Shown: positions 36,240 through 48,900 of the stretch, piece by piece
Layout of the letters: each line of letters begins with the position of its first letter
How positions within the stretch are numbered: position 1 is the stretch's first letter
Assembly: GCA_016169945.1 (NCBI GenBank)
Contig: JADLSH010000388.1
Coordinates: 2,390,001 to 2,454,000 of the forward strand
DNA length: 64,000 nucleotides
Direction: 5' to 3'
Source of the DNA: Trachythela sp. YZ-2020
Lineage: Eukaryota > Cnidaria > Anthozoa > Malacalcyonacea > Clavulariidae
Notes under the pieces: generated by a model
What the model was told of the DNA's origin: nothing
Database searches by the model: none
Seen by the model: the letters and a program-made list of their open reading frames with translations, nothing else
Position numbers and translations under genes: made by a program

Positions 36240-36266
36240 TTAATGTCTTGTGACGAAAGGTCATAA

Positions 36267-36305
36267 CCTCATATAAATACTGCCTTGCGATTGGTTACAT
36301 TATGT
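36267..36305 (-). promoter_or_regulatory. stranded promoter of kelch copy 3
   Basis: It is identical in layout to the promoter blocks of copies 1 and 2 (AACCAATCGC then GTATTTATATGAGG on the minus strand), but now lies 3.0 kb upstream of the ATG at 33222 because the transposon is between them. Confidence 0.55.
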
Positions 36306-36913
36306 TGACAAGAATGTTGTTTTTCAAAATATGGAAATTAGTTCCACGAAAATGATTTGAATACCACGAAATGATTGCTTGAATACCTAACCTCGCATAA
36401 ACGCCAACTCCCTAATAAGCGCCCTGTATCTAATAGACGCCTCGGTCAAACCAGAGTATATAATTATTCAATTTGGGTCAAATCGACAATAGTTCATGGT
36501 CATTGACATTTCCATAATCAACATTACCTAATACTAAGTTTACTTTTGATATTTGATTGGTATAAATTTTCCCCAAACTGTTGTGACTAGGGGGACTAGG
36601 TGGTATATAATATTTGTATGTGGTGTGTAAATAGTGCTGTTATCTACAACCATAGACAGACGAGTTACAAATTTTATTCCCAAGTATAAAAGACTAAAAT
36701 CTGGAAATTTCACAATTGTTTTAAAATTGCTCCCATGGGCTATAATGCATCCCTCGCTAGGCACAGTTTTTTAGGAGCAATATAAAAGTTCACACACTTA
36801 TAGGCCTCGTGCATTAATTGACCCATGGAAAAAAGTTACAACTCTTTAATTAATTTATTCAATTATATAATTATGCAAATACGCATGAGCAGATACATCT
36901 ACGCTTGGCGTAC

Positions 36914-39900
36914 CTATTTTTTTACCTTAAGATCAATTTCTTCCCCTCCACATTTAGCAATCGCTTTCAACAACAACACATCAGAAACTCCAGATGTCAG
37001 AATATCTCCTGGTGACCCCGCTGTGTGGAAGAGAAACTTGTCAGTAATATATGTTAATGTCGCAAAAAATAGAGCTGTGCATGACGTCATGTCATACGAT
37101 TTGAACTTCGAACATTTAGTCATGCCATATTGATTCTGTACTTTTATATATTTGTTGTTGGATTTTGTCATTTGCTTTAAATCATAGACAATCCAGAAGA
37201 CAATGTCTTTTGGATTGTCTATGTTTAAATGAAGCTGGCTAACCTGGCAAGCGCAAGCAAGAAAGTTAATATAATCTTAAAAATATAGAAAATGTATCAA
37301 TATGATATCAATATCTGAGACGGGATCTCGGTATACAGCGACCTATAGCCCTGCTCAAATAACAAGCCCCTTATTGGTTAATTCTTGCACGTGACTGCAT
37401 ATATACATACCTATACATACATTATTCAGCTCACTCCCCGTCAGGGCTTTTCAGTGACCGATTTCATGAAGTATCTCGCTTACCTGTGATAGGTACTTAG
37501 CGTAACTTAGCCTAACTTAGCCTACACTATTTATTTCTACAACAATTGTGATATTACTTTCCCAATTTGTATATCCTAACCCACCCAGTCAACTTTCCCT
37601 GTGGGAGGAAACCGGAGTGCCCGGAGAAAACCCACGACTTTCGGCAGAGCGTTGACTTACTCTTTTCACATGAGGGCCCTCATGCCCACGCCCTTTCGTC
37701 GGGCAAAATGATCCACCACCCCCATGTTTAGACCGAAGTTACCTTTGTACTTTGCCGTAAAATTAAAGCAAGTAATTTTTTCTCAACTCACCTGAAGGAT
37801 GAAGTAATAGAAGTTTTTTGAACTCGGCTAAACTTAAACTACTTGTATTTAATTTATCTTTGACAAACTTCACCAGATTTTTAAATAGTTTCTCTTCGTA
37901 TTCAGGCGATAATTCGGTCACTGTCTCGCTTTTAACTGTAGTCTCTTTATAGCCATTTGGTATGTGAATGTCCATTGGTGTTTCAGAGCTGGTAGAATTG
38001 CTAGAAGAGGGGTTAATATGACGGTTGACTTTTGGTGGGGTAGTATTGATTGGGCTTGTCATTTTGACGTCATCTACAGCAGAGAGTAAGAAACATGATT
38101 AATATAAGTGCTTCTAATATACAATATGTTAAATGCTGCATTTAGCTCGCAATCAAACAAAATACAGCGATAATAGGGCCATTTATAGGGGAGAAAATAA
38201 GTCGCGATTTACTTAAGACACGTCTTCTATAAGACCGTATAAATGGTCAAATTCTAATAAGTCGCGACTTATTGTGGAACAGCCTGAACCCCTGTTCTTA
38301 TTTAAGTCGCGACTTACTAGAATTTGACCATTTATACGGGTGTGTTCGCGTCTTATGTAAGTCGCAACTTATTTTCTCCCGTTTAAATGCCCTAATAATA
38401 CCTTTATTTTCAAATTCTTTCTGTAAATTATACTTCTCACAAAGCCTAAAAATAACAATGAAAAATTCGGCCACTTCAGTGAATCAGTGCTTTTTCGAAT
38501 CTGGTTTAAAGTAGTACTCTTATATCACTCAATTGCATATAGGAAATACAGTTAAGGGAATTAATCTTCCTGTTGTGAAGTATAGCATTACGCGTTCCAG
38601 GTAATGGATAGTAAAGTTCTTTGCATGCGTAAATGGTTCTATATATTTAGCCATGGGAGCTTTTGCGAGACAGTTACAAAGCCCCTTTGTCTCCGGCAGG
38701 AATCGAACCTGCGATCCTGCAATGATGATGCAGTGCTCTGACCACTGAGCAGCAGAGACCATGCAATTATTGTAGGAATAGCGACTGAAATTTCTAAAAC
38801 TGATATTTATTGACTAAGTACTTTGCGTTTCCCTATAGACAGACATTAATTATATCGTTCGAAAAGTTCGTCAAAACGACAAGAGTAGGAGCTATCCACC
38901 GATCACGAACTTAAACTTAATCTCCTTTTCCACTTCGCTGGGAAATAGTTTCTCGACTTAAGGTCATGTTAAACGAGGCAATATTTTCTGCAACGCAATT
39001 TCTGGCACAGAGTCATGTTATGTAAAAAGTACTCATGCACTTGCTCGAATTCCACTCCACCGACTTAACCCCCCACCCATAATATGCCATAGAGGCATGA
39101 TATAAATGGAGAATAAAAAATACCAAAAAAGTGTAAAATATTCTGCTATCATATATTTCTTAACAAACAAATTTCAGCATTTTCAATATCAGATATCAAG
39201 GTGCTAAAAAAATATGAATTGAATTGAATAATATAAGCTTAGATTTTATTTTTGATTTCTCAGAAAATTTTGATTTTTTGTTATTATAAATATTATAAAT
39301 CCTCTCTGATTTTTTCAATTTGTTTGAAATTTTGTTTTTTTTTTCTGTGACTATTCACATAATATATACATCATTTTATCTTTTTATGTCCTTTATTTTT
39401 TTATTTGGTTCCTGGTATTTATATAGTAGCCTTATGGATTTCAGAGAACCAGCTCAGCACACAATCAAATCGTGAATCATTAGAAAAGAAACAAGTGAAA
39501 GAACACAATAATATCATAAATAATAATAATATAAATAATAATAATAATGTTCTATGTGTCCTATATATATATATTCTATATATTATATATATTCTATATT
39601 TATGTAATGTATGTAAGTTGAAGGAGCAAATAAAAGCTTGTTGTTGTTGTCTTAACATCGCTCTACGCCCGAAATTGCGTTGCAAGTTGCGGCAAAAATG
39701 GCCTCGTGTAACATGGTCTTTATTAATACACGCAATATTGACTTCTTAATATAACATCGCTCTACGCCCGAAATTGCGTTTAATTCAAGTTGCAGCCAAA
39801 ATGGACTCGCGTAACATAATCATTAAGACACGCAATATTGACTTCTTACGTTCGATATTTCGTCGTCCAAAATGACGTCTGTTGTTTTACTACTTCACCA

Positions 39901-42900
39901 AACCTTCGATACAGAAAAATACAATTAACAATTTTCCTTGATTAGTAAAATCGTTTGGCGTCAGACAAAATAAATATAACTAACACATCTTTACCTCTGA
40001 ACAAAATCTTGATCGTAAGGAAGCTTGAATTCCCAGCCAACATTGACGTTTCTGGTGGCAACCTTTAAAAAATCGAATTCTATAATTAATAATACAGTCG
40101 CCGCCGCTTATATGCAAATCCTTTTGCATATAAACGACTTTTGCATATAAGCAGTTTGCATGTAGCGGTTTAAAAAGACTAATTTTCTTAAGGTTTGGTT
40201 TTGGATTCCCAAAATCTTTGTATATAAGCGACTTTTGCATATAAGCGACTGGCATATAAGCGGCGACGACTGAATAATAAAGAGCAAGCAGAAACCGCCC
40301 CCACTTTGCCCCCTCCCGTCCTTAACGTCCGCTACTACCCACAGGTTGACCAAAGAATCTGACAGCAGATCCTCAATTTGTCGACGCGACCCGGACAGAG
40401 AACACAATTAGGATTAAACCCATTTTTACCTGCTGAATAAGATCGTTAACATCATTGACTGTGAGCTACAAACAGAAAAGTTTTAATTAAATTCGAAACA
40501 ACTTGAAGGCTCTCAGAGACTGTAAATATGCATGAGACTCCGCCAGCAAATCAAGTCAAGTAACAGCAGTAAAATTATACATGCACTAACATAGGCAGCC
40601 CAAAAATATGTGTACAAAGCTTTAAATTATTGTTTGAGAATAAACTCGCTCATTCTTCTGCCATTTAACGCGCGCCGCATTAATGTTGATATGAATATTG
40701 ATATGAATATTTATGAATAATGAATATGAATACTAATGAGTGACAATGCGGCTAAATGGCGTTAATCGATTTGACCTCGTGGCCCATGCCAATAGACAAT
40801 TTGCATTATAGACTAATTTTTTATCTGGGCAAAAAAAAGTATATTGCCGGAAAGAATAATTATTTTACTAATCTTATGATGTTCTTTGATTGATCCTTGC
40901 CTAGAACAAAATTTAGTCTATAATGCAAATTGTCTATACACATGCACCCAGGTAAAAACATAACGTCCTGGCAATAATACATTAAAGGTCCAATTGCGAG
41001 TGAATGGGTCGTTCGCATTTTAACTTGGGATATAGCTTACCTTATGTTAGCTTACCTTGACCACAGAAATGACGTCGTTTCGTTGAATCGTACGCGATTG
41101 GGTAAATCTGTACAGCTGAAAAAAAGAAAGTGTAGATATTTATTTATTTATTTTTATTTAGCTTCGCCAACTAGGGCAGGGTCACCACAACAGCATATGC
41201 CAATTACTGTGGGCCCTTTTACCTAACCCACCCTGTCAACTTTCCCTGTGGGAGGAAACCGGAGTACCCGGAGAAAACCCACGACTTTCGGCAGAGCGTT
41301 GACTTTACTCTTCTCACTTGGGGCATCTCGCATTTTGCATAAATATGTATACGGTTTTTCGCCAGAAATTTGCAATCACAAAAAACCTTTAATAATGTGT
41401 TCTATCCGTTGAGAAGCCTAAATTTGAGTATAAATTTATTAAATTAGAATGCTTACTATGTAATCTCGAGCTCTACACAGTGTTTCTGATGTTGAGGAGC
41501 TAAAAGCACTTGTTTTTCCTTTTGGGTAAAGTAGTTCACTACGTGAGAAATAATAAAAATATAAATTTTAATACTTTGATTAGGTTTGATTACTTTAAAA
41601 ATCAATAAATTTTCATGTATATTATTATATGTGAAATGATGTAGTATAGTATGGTGTGGTATGTATTTTGTATTTGTATTTAATAAGTTCGTCAAAGAAT
41701 AAATATTTTACATTCGGTGGAAAAGGAAAAATGTATGGTGATATCATGGTAGAGTATGTCATGGTATGATACAATATGGTATGCAATCATTGCAATGTGA
41801 TGTTATGATACTGACCTCTTGACAACCCACGATCCTTGAACAAGCACTGCATGTTGCTGTAGACATTTCAATACGGTCTGTTCATTGGCTGGGGGATGTA
41901 ATACATTGCTGACTTCTGAGAAACTCATCAACTTGGCTATACAAAGAATGATGAGGCTTAGTAAATGGGAGTTTGTGGCAACACTAATTAGCGTATGTAC
42001 TGTGATTGGTGTGCATATGCAGTAGTCTGATCATAATTTCGTCTCAATGCGAGAAGACTGTACGTCCCTACCGCAACTGCTCCTGGCTAGGTCTAAAATA
42101 TAAATTTTCGTTCAAATATTCCATCCACAAACACCATCAACTATTATCCCCATCGAACGAGATGCCGAGAAAAATCTTAGTATTTACCCATATACCATAT
42201 ACTGGCATCCCTCCCATATATATACACGAACTTGCGGTTGATGCTCAGCAACTGGACTCTGTAGCTCAGTTGGTTAGAGCGCTGCACCGGAATCGCAGGG
42301 CCGCAGGTTCGATTCCTGCCAGAGGGCCTAAGGTTGCATTTTTCGCAACTGCTCCTGGCTAGGTCTAAAAATGTATATAAATTTTCGTTCAAATATTCCA
42401 TCTACAAACACCATCAATTATTATTATTCCCATTGAACGAGATACCGAGAAAAATCTGGGTACTTATTTTTTTCTCCTGCATTAACTATTAATAGACAAC
42501 TATAAACAAAAATTGTTTAGCTTAGGCTTTCTCGTGTAGTAACAATAATTCAATAAAACAATAAGGGAACCTTTACTGTGTCTCTGGGTAGAATATTTTA
42601 GACATATCTAGATTTTGTTGGCATCTCACTCGATTGAATAATAATTGAAGGGTTTTGTAGATGGAAAATTATTGAGTGTAAATTATATACATTTATTAGA
42701 CCTAACCAGGAACAGCAGGGCCGAATCGCAGGGCCGCAGATTCAATTCCTGCCAGGGACCTATAGTTGCATTTTTGGCAGCTGTTCCTGGTTAGGTCTAA
42801 TAAATGTATATAATTTTACACTCAATAATTTTCCATCTACAAAACCCTTCAATTATTTTAGACATAGCTTGTTGAGCTATCCAGAATAGAAAACATTTAA

Positions 42901-45900
42901 GATATTTGGCTCCATTCCTCGCCCTATTCAGCCGTTTTCGTTTCTCACCATGTATTAACAAAGTCTTGACTTGATCAATTATATCGAGTCTTCGTATGTG
43001 AGCCATTGTTGTAAAGCTGGGTAGTGGGTTTGATTCACTAAAAGAAAGATATTACGGGTCAAAATCCGTCTTTGCGTAATTTTTATTCTGTTGAGGCCAG
43101 ATGACATTTTTACTATCAAACCATGTTAGGGAGCCCTAATTATTGATGGATAATCTGGGGGGGGAAACAAGGGTTCACACTCGCCAAAGCTTTTCAACCC
43201 TCCCCCCTAAACGTAAGGTTCAACCAATCATGTGTTATGGCATTTTCGATAAGGCCAAAAAAAATTATGTTTCCGGTCAGTGGGTTTGTGCAGAATTTTT
43301 TCTTCTTGAAGGCCCGGACACACCGAACGCGATTCGGCAACGCGACGCGATTTTTCTGAATTTTTGAAGCGAAAAAACTGTCCCTGAAAGGAACTTTTCA
43401 AAGCTATGCACACCAGACGAGTCAAAATAAATTTATAAGTAATTTTGAAAAAATGTTATCATATTCAAATCTATTTGCTTCTGAAAACTGAAAAAAAATC
43501 ATCGCATCGCGATCGCCCTTCTTTTTTTTCTTAAGAATTAATAAGGAGGCGCTTTTTTAGAGAAATGGGTGAATATTTTTCTATTTTTTATAAAGTGTAT
43601 AGTGATTTTTTGTGCTGTTAATGCTAAACTGTCACCAAATTAATTTGCAGGTTTAATAGAATATTTTTTTTATTTAAGAGTACTTCATTTTGCAAGGATA
43701 TTGATGGACCGTATTTTCCAAAATAAAACGTCGACGCGCACAGTTAAAAATGACGCGCGCGCTGACCAGAAACAAAATCTACACTCCTTTAACGGGCTAA
43801 GACGTCCGTTTCCCTTCTCAACAACGTGTTAATAGTAAAGCATACCTTGCCACTTCTGCTGTAGAGGGCATCAATCTCTCCACGTAATTTCTATAAAACC
43901 ATAATTATAATTTATTGAATACGTGAATATTCACGATTTGGTTAAAATGTTAACAAAAAAAGAAATATTTGGCTGCTAAGATCTCCTATCAGATACAGCT
44001 GTTTTCGCAAAGAAATTTTCGAACAGCGACGAACCTTGACGACGGATCAAACTCCAACACTTCTGTATTCATTTCTTGACAAAACAATAAATGTCGTTCG
44101 TCCACACTTTTGGCGTGCTGCACAGTAGAAAATACGTCAGAAAATACGTACTATAGGAGTCTAATATTACTTGTATACAACGCCAAACTTATCAGGTCTT
44201 AAAATATCGGTCAGTATAGCCGTCTGACAAAATGTCCGATGACTTTGAGTTTGGGTCGGACATGTGTATGATGATGTCCGACGACCTTGAGTTCTGTTTG
44301 GCTCGGAAATAAGTAAAAATGACAAATTAATATCAGCACAATGTATTAATTAAATTTTGAACAGTAAATGTTGTGCCGATATTGAATAAGTTGTGTCATA
44401 ACTGTCATTCATACTTATTTCTGAGCCAAAACTAACTTTCCTTGCCACTTGAGAAAAAAATTTGTACACGGCTTGAAGAGCGCTGAATAATTCATTGCTT
44501 TTCTCGCCCTAAATCCGTCGTTAAGATTTGGACAATGGATATCACTATATCAGTCCATCATATCCAATCCATAATACAATCAGGTCGGACAAACAATAAA
44601 CCTCAGTTTCACTTGGGTCGGACAATGTCCGTGACCGACCGATATTTTAAGGCCTGCTTATATATGTGGGTTTCATTAGGCATTATCGAGCACAGATGAT
44701 GATCAATGCGCAGTTATCAGAGTGAGATAATAATGTAAATTTTGTTCGTTGATTAATCAAATTAGATTTCAGAGATTAAACTTGCTTTCGTTGCTTCTGA
44801 CTATAAGCATGGCAGAAGACGTTAGGAGCGACGCTACCTCCATAGTCTAAAGGCTCTTTTCCACTCATCGCAAAACCAACTCGCAAACTCGCTGCGAGTT
44901 CTTGCATGTAATTAAAATAAACTGTCGAGCATTGTGATTGGATGAAAGTATACTCGCAGCGAGCTTGCGAGTTGGTTTTTGCGACGAGTGGAAAAGAGCC
45001 TTAAGGGGCTAAGAATTCTGGAGTTACTTGCCAACTTCAAAAATCATGTGGAGCTAGGCTTACTTAGCCTGGAGTTACTGCTAAGAACTCCAAGAATCGT
45101 GTGGAACTTGTTTTGGAAGCCGGAAGTTAGTGGCTGTGCCAGCATAGCCCACTGTCATAGCTTAGCTCCACTGGGAGTTTGGCTACCTCCACAAAAATAT
45201 AATCTACAGGCATTACTAGAAATGTCAACAACTCTGTATGGATTGCCTATTAACTATTGCACAACAGATGGCGCATAATGGCAGTATATGTATGTAGCAC
45301 TTTTGTATTTGGAGGCAAATAAAAAAGATGTACTATAGCAGTAGTTAATTTTCCTGATCCTATCGATAGTCCTAGAAGTTTCATCAGTTTTGAAGTTGAC
45401 AATCATGATCATATGTTGTTTCGTAACGCTTAATGAACCAACAATTAATTAGAAGTATACAATATTTGTGACAGCATCTACTTAACAATTAGATTATGAG
45501 CTCAAAATTTCTATTAGGTGATAGTTGATGAGGGCGAAGCCCGAATGAACTATCATCTCATAGAAATCGAGAGCGAATGATCTAATTGTTTTAGTAGAAA
45601 CCAGCAAGAAAACAGCATTTCAAAACGTTTTTCATAATTTATTGAAATAAATTCGTTACAAATCGCGCCGAGGAGATGGCTGTTTCGCTACTCGCTATCT
45701 ATCGACAATTAGATAGCGAGTAGCGTAGCCAATCAAATTACAGCATTTGCAATAGTATACTAGTATGATTCTACTAATTGTTTTTAGCGCTTCAAGAGTC
45801 AACGAGAGTTGGATAGCTCTGGTAGAATCAAGTCCAATCACCCCCCCCCTTCCCCTAGCCCCCTGCATCCACCCTCCTCCCCAAAGTGACAGCATACTCA

Positions 45901-48900
45901 AGTACTCAACCTACATTAATTCCAAAATATTCAACGTCAGTCCAAGGTTCTTCTGCCATCTGTTTCTGCAGATGCTTGTACGACGACAGCCTCTGAGCTT
46001 TTGCATACTCAGTCTCCTTTTTCGCAAACCTAACCTGTAATTTAACGTCTTCTAAGCATATATAGCTACTAGAGACATAATAGGGCCATTTATACGGGAG
46101 AAAATAAGTCGCGACTTACATAAAGACGCGTCTTATATAAGACGCGAACACACTCGTATAAATGGTCAAATTCTAGTAACTCGCGATTTATATAAGAACA
46201 GGGGTTCAGGCCACTGACCTATACTAAATGGACTGAGTGCTCGAGGTCAAAAAGTGTCCTCACCGTTGCTGACGTCATATAGGTCCTCGCATCGATGAAA
46301 ACTACCGCATACCGATATTTTCCTAATGTTATTTGTGCTCGCGGGCGAATATGTGGTTTTGAAATTTAACGAAGTTTGTTTTTAATTTTTTTTCAATTCT
46401 GTGTTGTTTTTGTGCAAACTTTGCTGTTTTTGGTAAATATTTACTACCTTCGAGTTGAGAACAACCTTTTCCAAAATAGGAGTATATTTTCCTGTTGCAA
46501 GTTTGAAAACAAACATTTTAATTTTAAATAAAATGATGGCTTCGGTATGTTTTTATACACGACCACAACAAGAGCTTCGGGCCATCGATGATTGCTGGTA
46601 TTTATCAGTATAGTTTTTCCATAAAATTTGTCGTGTTATGTAAGTATTAACCTTCTGTTGACATGAAAATTTTTCTGAAGACTGTTTTTGTGGAGTTTTC
46701 TACGGCTATTTGAGATTTTTTTCTACACATGTATTCGGCTTTAATTGAGAGTTGAAAACATACTTGACAGCCCGCCAATTTCATAAAGATCACATTTAGT
46801 ATAAACTGACTTACTTTCTACAATGATTTCGCAGCAATTTCTCGCCTCAAAAACACAAAATTAACAATTTTTTTGAGTTTGAAACAATAAAACTATAGAA
46901 CCGAGCCGTTTATCAACGCATTTATAAGTCAGCGAATTTACGCATGAGAGCAAAGAAATATATGACGTGAGCAGTGGTGAGGACACCGACACAGAATAAG
47001 GTACACAGAAGGTCGACTCAGCCAAAAAAGCGTAACCGCTGCCACGCCATCACACGCCATGGTCCTAGCCAGTGCGCTAAGGAGAGGCATTCACGCACTG
47101 GCTAGGACCATGGCGTGTGATGGCGTGGCGCGGTTACGCCAAAATCATAGGAAAAATCAAGAAGTCGACCTTCTGTGTACCTTATTCTGTGACACCGAGC
47201 TCCTGATAAAATAGATTGCGCGCTCAGTCCATTTAGTATAGGTCAGTGGTTCAGGCTGGTCCACAATAAGTCGCGCGACTTATTAGAATTTGACCATTTA
47301 TACGAGTGTATTCGTGTCTTATATAAGACGCGTCTTATGTAAATCGCGACTTATTTTTCTCCCGTATAAATGGCCCTAATATTAAGAGACTCTTGCATGA
47401 CAATCAATGAATAATAAATAGTACTAAACTATTTTAAATAATGTAATGTTAGCTGTATCAATTCTAAACTGTTCTCCCTAAAACTACAGTAAGCGCGACA
47501 TCTCTTTAGTCTGGTGTTACCACAAGGGGAAACCTGAAATAAACTCATTTTATTACACTCACTGGATGTCTCCATTAGTTCTTAACTATTCTTCCTTAAG
47601 GTCTAATAACGGACCATCCTTATTGGTGACAAGGTTTTCTTTATTCAAAAGAAAACGCGAAAATGAAATCACAGTTGGTAAGGACTAAGGAAAGCAAGGG
47701 CGGATTTTCATTTTTTTAACAGGAGGGGTGGAAGAATTTTTAGTGGGGTGCAAACGGCACCACAAGCGGCGGCACTGTCTTTGTTAAAGACTTTTAAACA
47801 AAATAGGGGGGGGTGAAGCGAAATTCTAGTGGGGTTAAATACTTTCTAAGGGGGGTTAAGGGTTCACCCCCCTAAACCCCCCAGTAAATCCGCCCATGAA
47901 GGAAAGCCCAGATCAGTGCAAGAAGGTCGCTACATTTGCTACAACGTTATTTTGAATTTTTTCATATCATATCCTACCAATAATGCTGTGGCTTTTTCTT
48001 CTTCTTCATCTTGTGAGTCACCTAAAAATACTGATTTAACTGAGCTCAATGGCCGATGAAAGTTTAATTGTTAACCATTAACTGCCAGTACCTTACCCTG
48101 ACGAGTAATATCGTCTGGCGTTGGACAGAGTAAAATACTAAAGTAGGGCGCATCTGGGCCCATTGCCAGCTAATGGGTTAAATAAACATGCTGCTATCTT
48201 TTGGACTACGACAGATTCTGTGAGTTATAACTGTAAAACGTCTTTGCGCAAGTATGATTTCAGGTTTGTTGGGAAATTTCTTGACATTATTTAATTCAGC
48301 CCGGGAGCTTTGTTTTGGAAAGCCAGCCCGTCTGATCAGTCTCATGTAAACACTGGTCAAATTCATCTTGGGAAAGCGAGATAGTTCAGGTACCCGGGCT
48401 GGCTCACTTCCATATAAACATCCCCTAAGTCCCGTTTGCATTCTTGCCGCTTGGTCATTGTCCAATAAATTTTCTAAATAGAATTACAAGACTGCTTAAT
48501 GTGCTACAACTACAGTCAGTGCAAGTCAACAAACCTTCATCAGCAGTACTTGGTTTTTTCTCTTTGCTACGATCCAAATATTCAAAACTTGGTCTTAACT
48601 GAATCACACCCTTGAGAGGTGTAAGATGGATTTCACCTAAAACAAATATTTACAATCAATATATAGGCTCATGAAGTACTAAAAACTGCCATGGTTCAAG
48701 GGGCAAATCACTGATTTAAATCTCGTACACCTTTAAAAAAATTCACAAAAAAAATCACAAAAAAAATAAGAAAAAAAGCACAAAAAATAGACAAATCACA
48801 AAAATATATTTTTGTGTGATTTGCCCCTCGCCATGGTTTGTGTGAATTTGAAAAAGATTAATAACACTTCAAGCTAAGATCCCTATGTTGATTTTCTATC

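Larger units (their letters stand above)
33423..36243 (+). mobile_element. TTAA-flanked DNA transposon, Kolobok-like (2813 bp)
   Basis: Element 33427-36239 is bounded by GGTGGTTATTCCCCCCTT and its reverse complement (about 18-bp TIRs) and by TTAA duplications at 33423-33426 and 36240-36243. The paralogous flank at 27794-27805 shows the empty site with a single TTAA. The encoded protein (33911-35610, frameshifted) is of the kind annotated as Mutator-like/Kolobok transposase: DGTW and DGDS acidic motifs. TTAA targets are typical of Kolobok and piggyBac; the protein is not piggyBac-like. Confidence 0.88.
46082..47377. mobile_element. MITE family F copy holding two nested insertions
   Basis: The outer ends AGGGCCATTTATACG and reverse complement match the family F element at 38175-38393. 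Its centre is split by an element at 46212-47248, which in turn is split at 46990-47191. The whole stack is in POLR3E intron 7. Confidence 0.9.

Noticed and set aside
33423..36243. piggyBac element, because of the TTAA target
   Set aside because: The protein has DGTW and DGDS motifs of the Mutator-like/Kolobok type and lacks the piggyBac domain, and the TIRs do not start CCC.
42253..42328. Functional tRNA gene
   Set aside because: Acceptor and anticodon stems do not pair well, and the same sequence recurs with a shared non-tRNA tail, so it is a SINE head.
44979..45278. A 99-aa plus-strand protein
   Set aside because: It starts inside a MITE, lies in a POLR3E intron, and shows no domain or splice context.
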